This document shows positions 5,588-6,377 of a stretch of DNA of 6,377 nt, in pieces (position 1 is the stretch's first letter; each line of letters starts with the position of its first letter). Made by a program: the position numbers and the translations under genes. The stretch is from Deltaproteobacteria bacterium (GTDB lineage: Bacteria > Myxococcota_A > Polyangia > Palsa-1104 > JAEUJZ01): the NCBI GenBank assembly GCA_017990795.1, contig JAGNNG010000116.1:1-6377 (forward strand). Reading direction: 5' to 3'. Under the pieces are notes generated by a model. It was not told the origin of the DNA and searched no databases. It saw nothing but the letters and a program-made list of their open reading frames with translations.

Positions 5588-6377
5588 TTATGCCTTGGGC
5601 TCTAGCGTGCAGATGGCCTGCGCCCGCTTGATGCGAAGGACTGCGCACTCAAAGACCCGGAACGGGTGGTTCATCTTCTCGGCGCCAAGGTAAGCGACGC
5701 GGAAGTCCTGGGCGACGGCCAAGTCAAAGTTCTGAGGTCCCGTCGACACCAGCACCGCCCGATCCATCGGCAGCACGTTGGAGCGGAATACGCCATCGGT
5801 ACACAGCTCGCGAATGTGCCCAAGCTCAGAGACGCCGGTGTTTTCGACGAAGCGCGCCAGCTTGGCGTACAAGTGCGGGCTGGTCACCAGGCAGTAGGGA
5901 CCGTAAAAGCCACCCTCGACCATGCGCTCGATCGCGGCAGATACCGTCGATAGCGCCGTGCCAACTTGGCTCCAGTCGCCCAGCGGTGCGGTGTGCCGAC
6001 CCGCCACTGTACACAGACCCGGCTGACCCAGCTCTGGCAGGCCGTTGAAGATCATGTCGTCTTCACGATCGGCCACGTAGCTAGAGGCACCCGCTGCCGC
6101 GGACATATCCAGCGGGCTGCCAAACTGCTCGCTCGTCAAAAGGTCCCGCCAGTACAGCGAGAAGTCTTTGTAGATGATGGGAATGGTCAGAAGCTGCCGA
6201 CCCGCCGTCCGCACTGGGGCCGTGGGCTCCTCGCCCAGGACGCCGATGGCTGCCCGCTCGGTGCCGGTAAAGACATCGTTGGGCACCGACTGCACACCCG
6301 CGCCCACCGGTCCGTACAGATCCAGAAAGCGCCGACCGACCAAGCGACGCCGCGCCACTTCGACCACGGCCAAGTTC
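5588..6377 (-). CDS. encA: Family 1 encapsulin shell protein (EncA-like), N-terminus cut by window edge
   Basis: Encapsulins have the HK97 phage capsid fold and self-assemble in the cytoplasm into icosahedral protein compartments around cargo enzymes, often iron-storing ferritin-like proteins. About 262 residues are visible; the open frame runs off the right edge, and from the usual length near 285 roughly 20 N-terminal residues are missing. Blocks that match my recollection of M. xanthus EncA include VARRRLVGRR, DLYGPVGAGVQSVPNDVF, LTIPIIYKDF, PLDMSAAAGA, DDMIFNG, GFYGPY, SPHLYAKL, DGVFRSN, AYLGAEKMNHPFRVFE and, near the end, RIKRAQAICTLE. The missing part includes the N-terminal helix, which in known structures lines the cargo-binding site. 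No ferritin-like or other known cargo gene is in the window; it may lie upstream. The stop overlaps a possible ATG of the S51 frame (TAATG), so the two genes are probably cotranscribed. Confidence 0.93.
   Translation of the reverse strand, partial: NLAVVEVARRRLVGRRFLDLYGPVGAGVQSVPNDVFTGTERAAIGVLGEEPTAPVRTAGRQLLTIPIIYKDFSLYWRDLLTSEQFGSPLDMSAAAGASSYVADREDDMIFNGLPELGQPGLCTVAGRHTAPLGDWSQVGTALSTVSAAIERMVEGGFYGPYCLVTSPHLYAKLARFVENTGVSELGHIRELCTDGVFRSNVLPMDRAVLVSTGPQNFDLAVAQDFRVAYLGAEKMNHPFRVFECAVLRIKRAQAICTLEPKA

Overview
The window is GC-rich, and every gene I can support lies on the minus strand, so it reads from right to left. It looks like chromosomal DNA of a myxobacterium-like bacterium (Myxococcota). 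The reasons are an encapsulin that closely matches my recollection of Myxococcus xanthus EncA, lipoproteins with low-complexity Asp/Leu/Pro-rich tethers, and a GldA/GldF/GldG-type ABC exporter set. This assignment is inference from protein style, not a database result. I see no rRNA, tRNA, CRISPR array, insertion sequence or phage integration signal.

Right part (about 3945-6377): an encapsulin shell gene, cut at its N-terminus by the window edge, is followed by a secreted or lipid-anchored cyanophycinase-like (peptidase S51) protein. The encapsulin stop overlaps a possible ATG as TAATG, but the start that fits an export signal is 69 bases further on. A strong GC-rich stem-loop sits between the encapsulin stop and that start. 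The S51 protein carries a degenerate second copy of the C-terminal half of its own domain.

Middle part (about 2739-3944): a 339-base gap without a gene is followed by a two-gene unit. The first gene encodes a 107-residue, extremely Asp/Glu-rich protein with a near-perfect ribosome binding site and a 15-bp in-frame minisatellite. Only three bases later comes a 179-residue biotin carrier protein (biotinylation motif EAMKMEN). The partner carboxylase and carboxyltransferase subunits are not in the window.

Left part (1-2611): a 191-residue lipoprotein of unknown function is followed by a gap with a good sigma-70-type promoter and a palindrome at the predicted transcription start. This promoter should drive an ABC exporter operon: ATPase, ABC-2 permease, and the first 33 codons of a GldG-like gene that overlaps the permease stop as TAATG. 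The three products are expected to form one inner-membrane complex. The most distinctive content is the encapsulin/S51 pair with its internal duplication, and the acidic repeat protein coupled to the biotin carrier.
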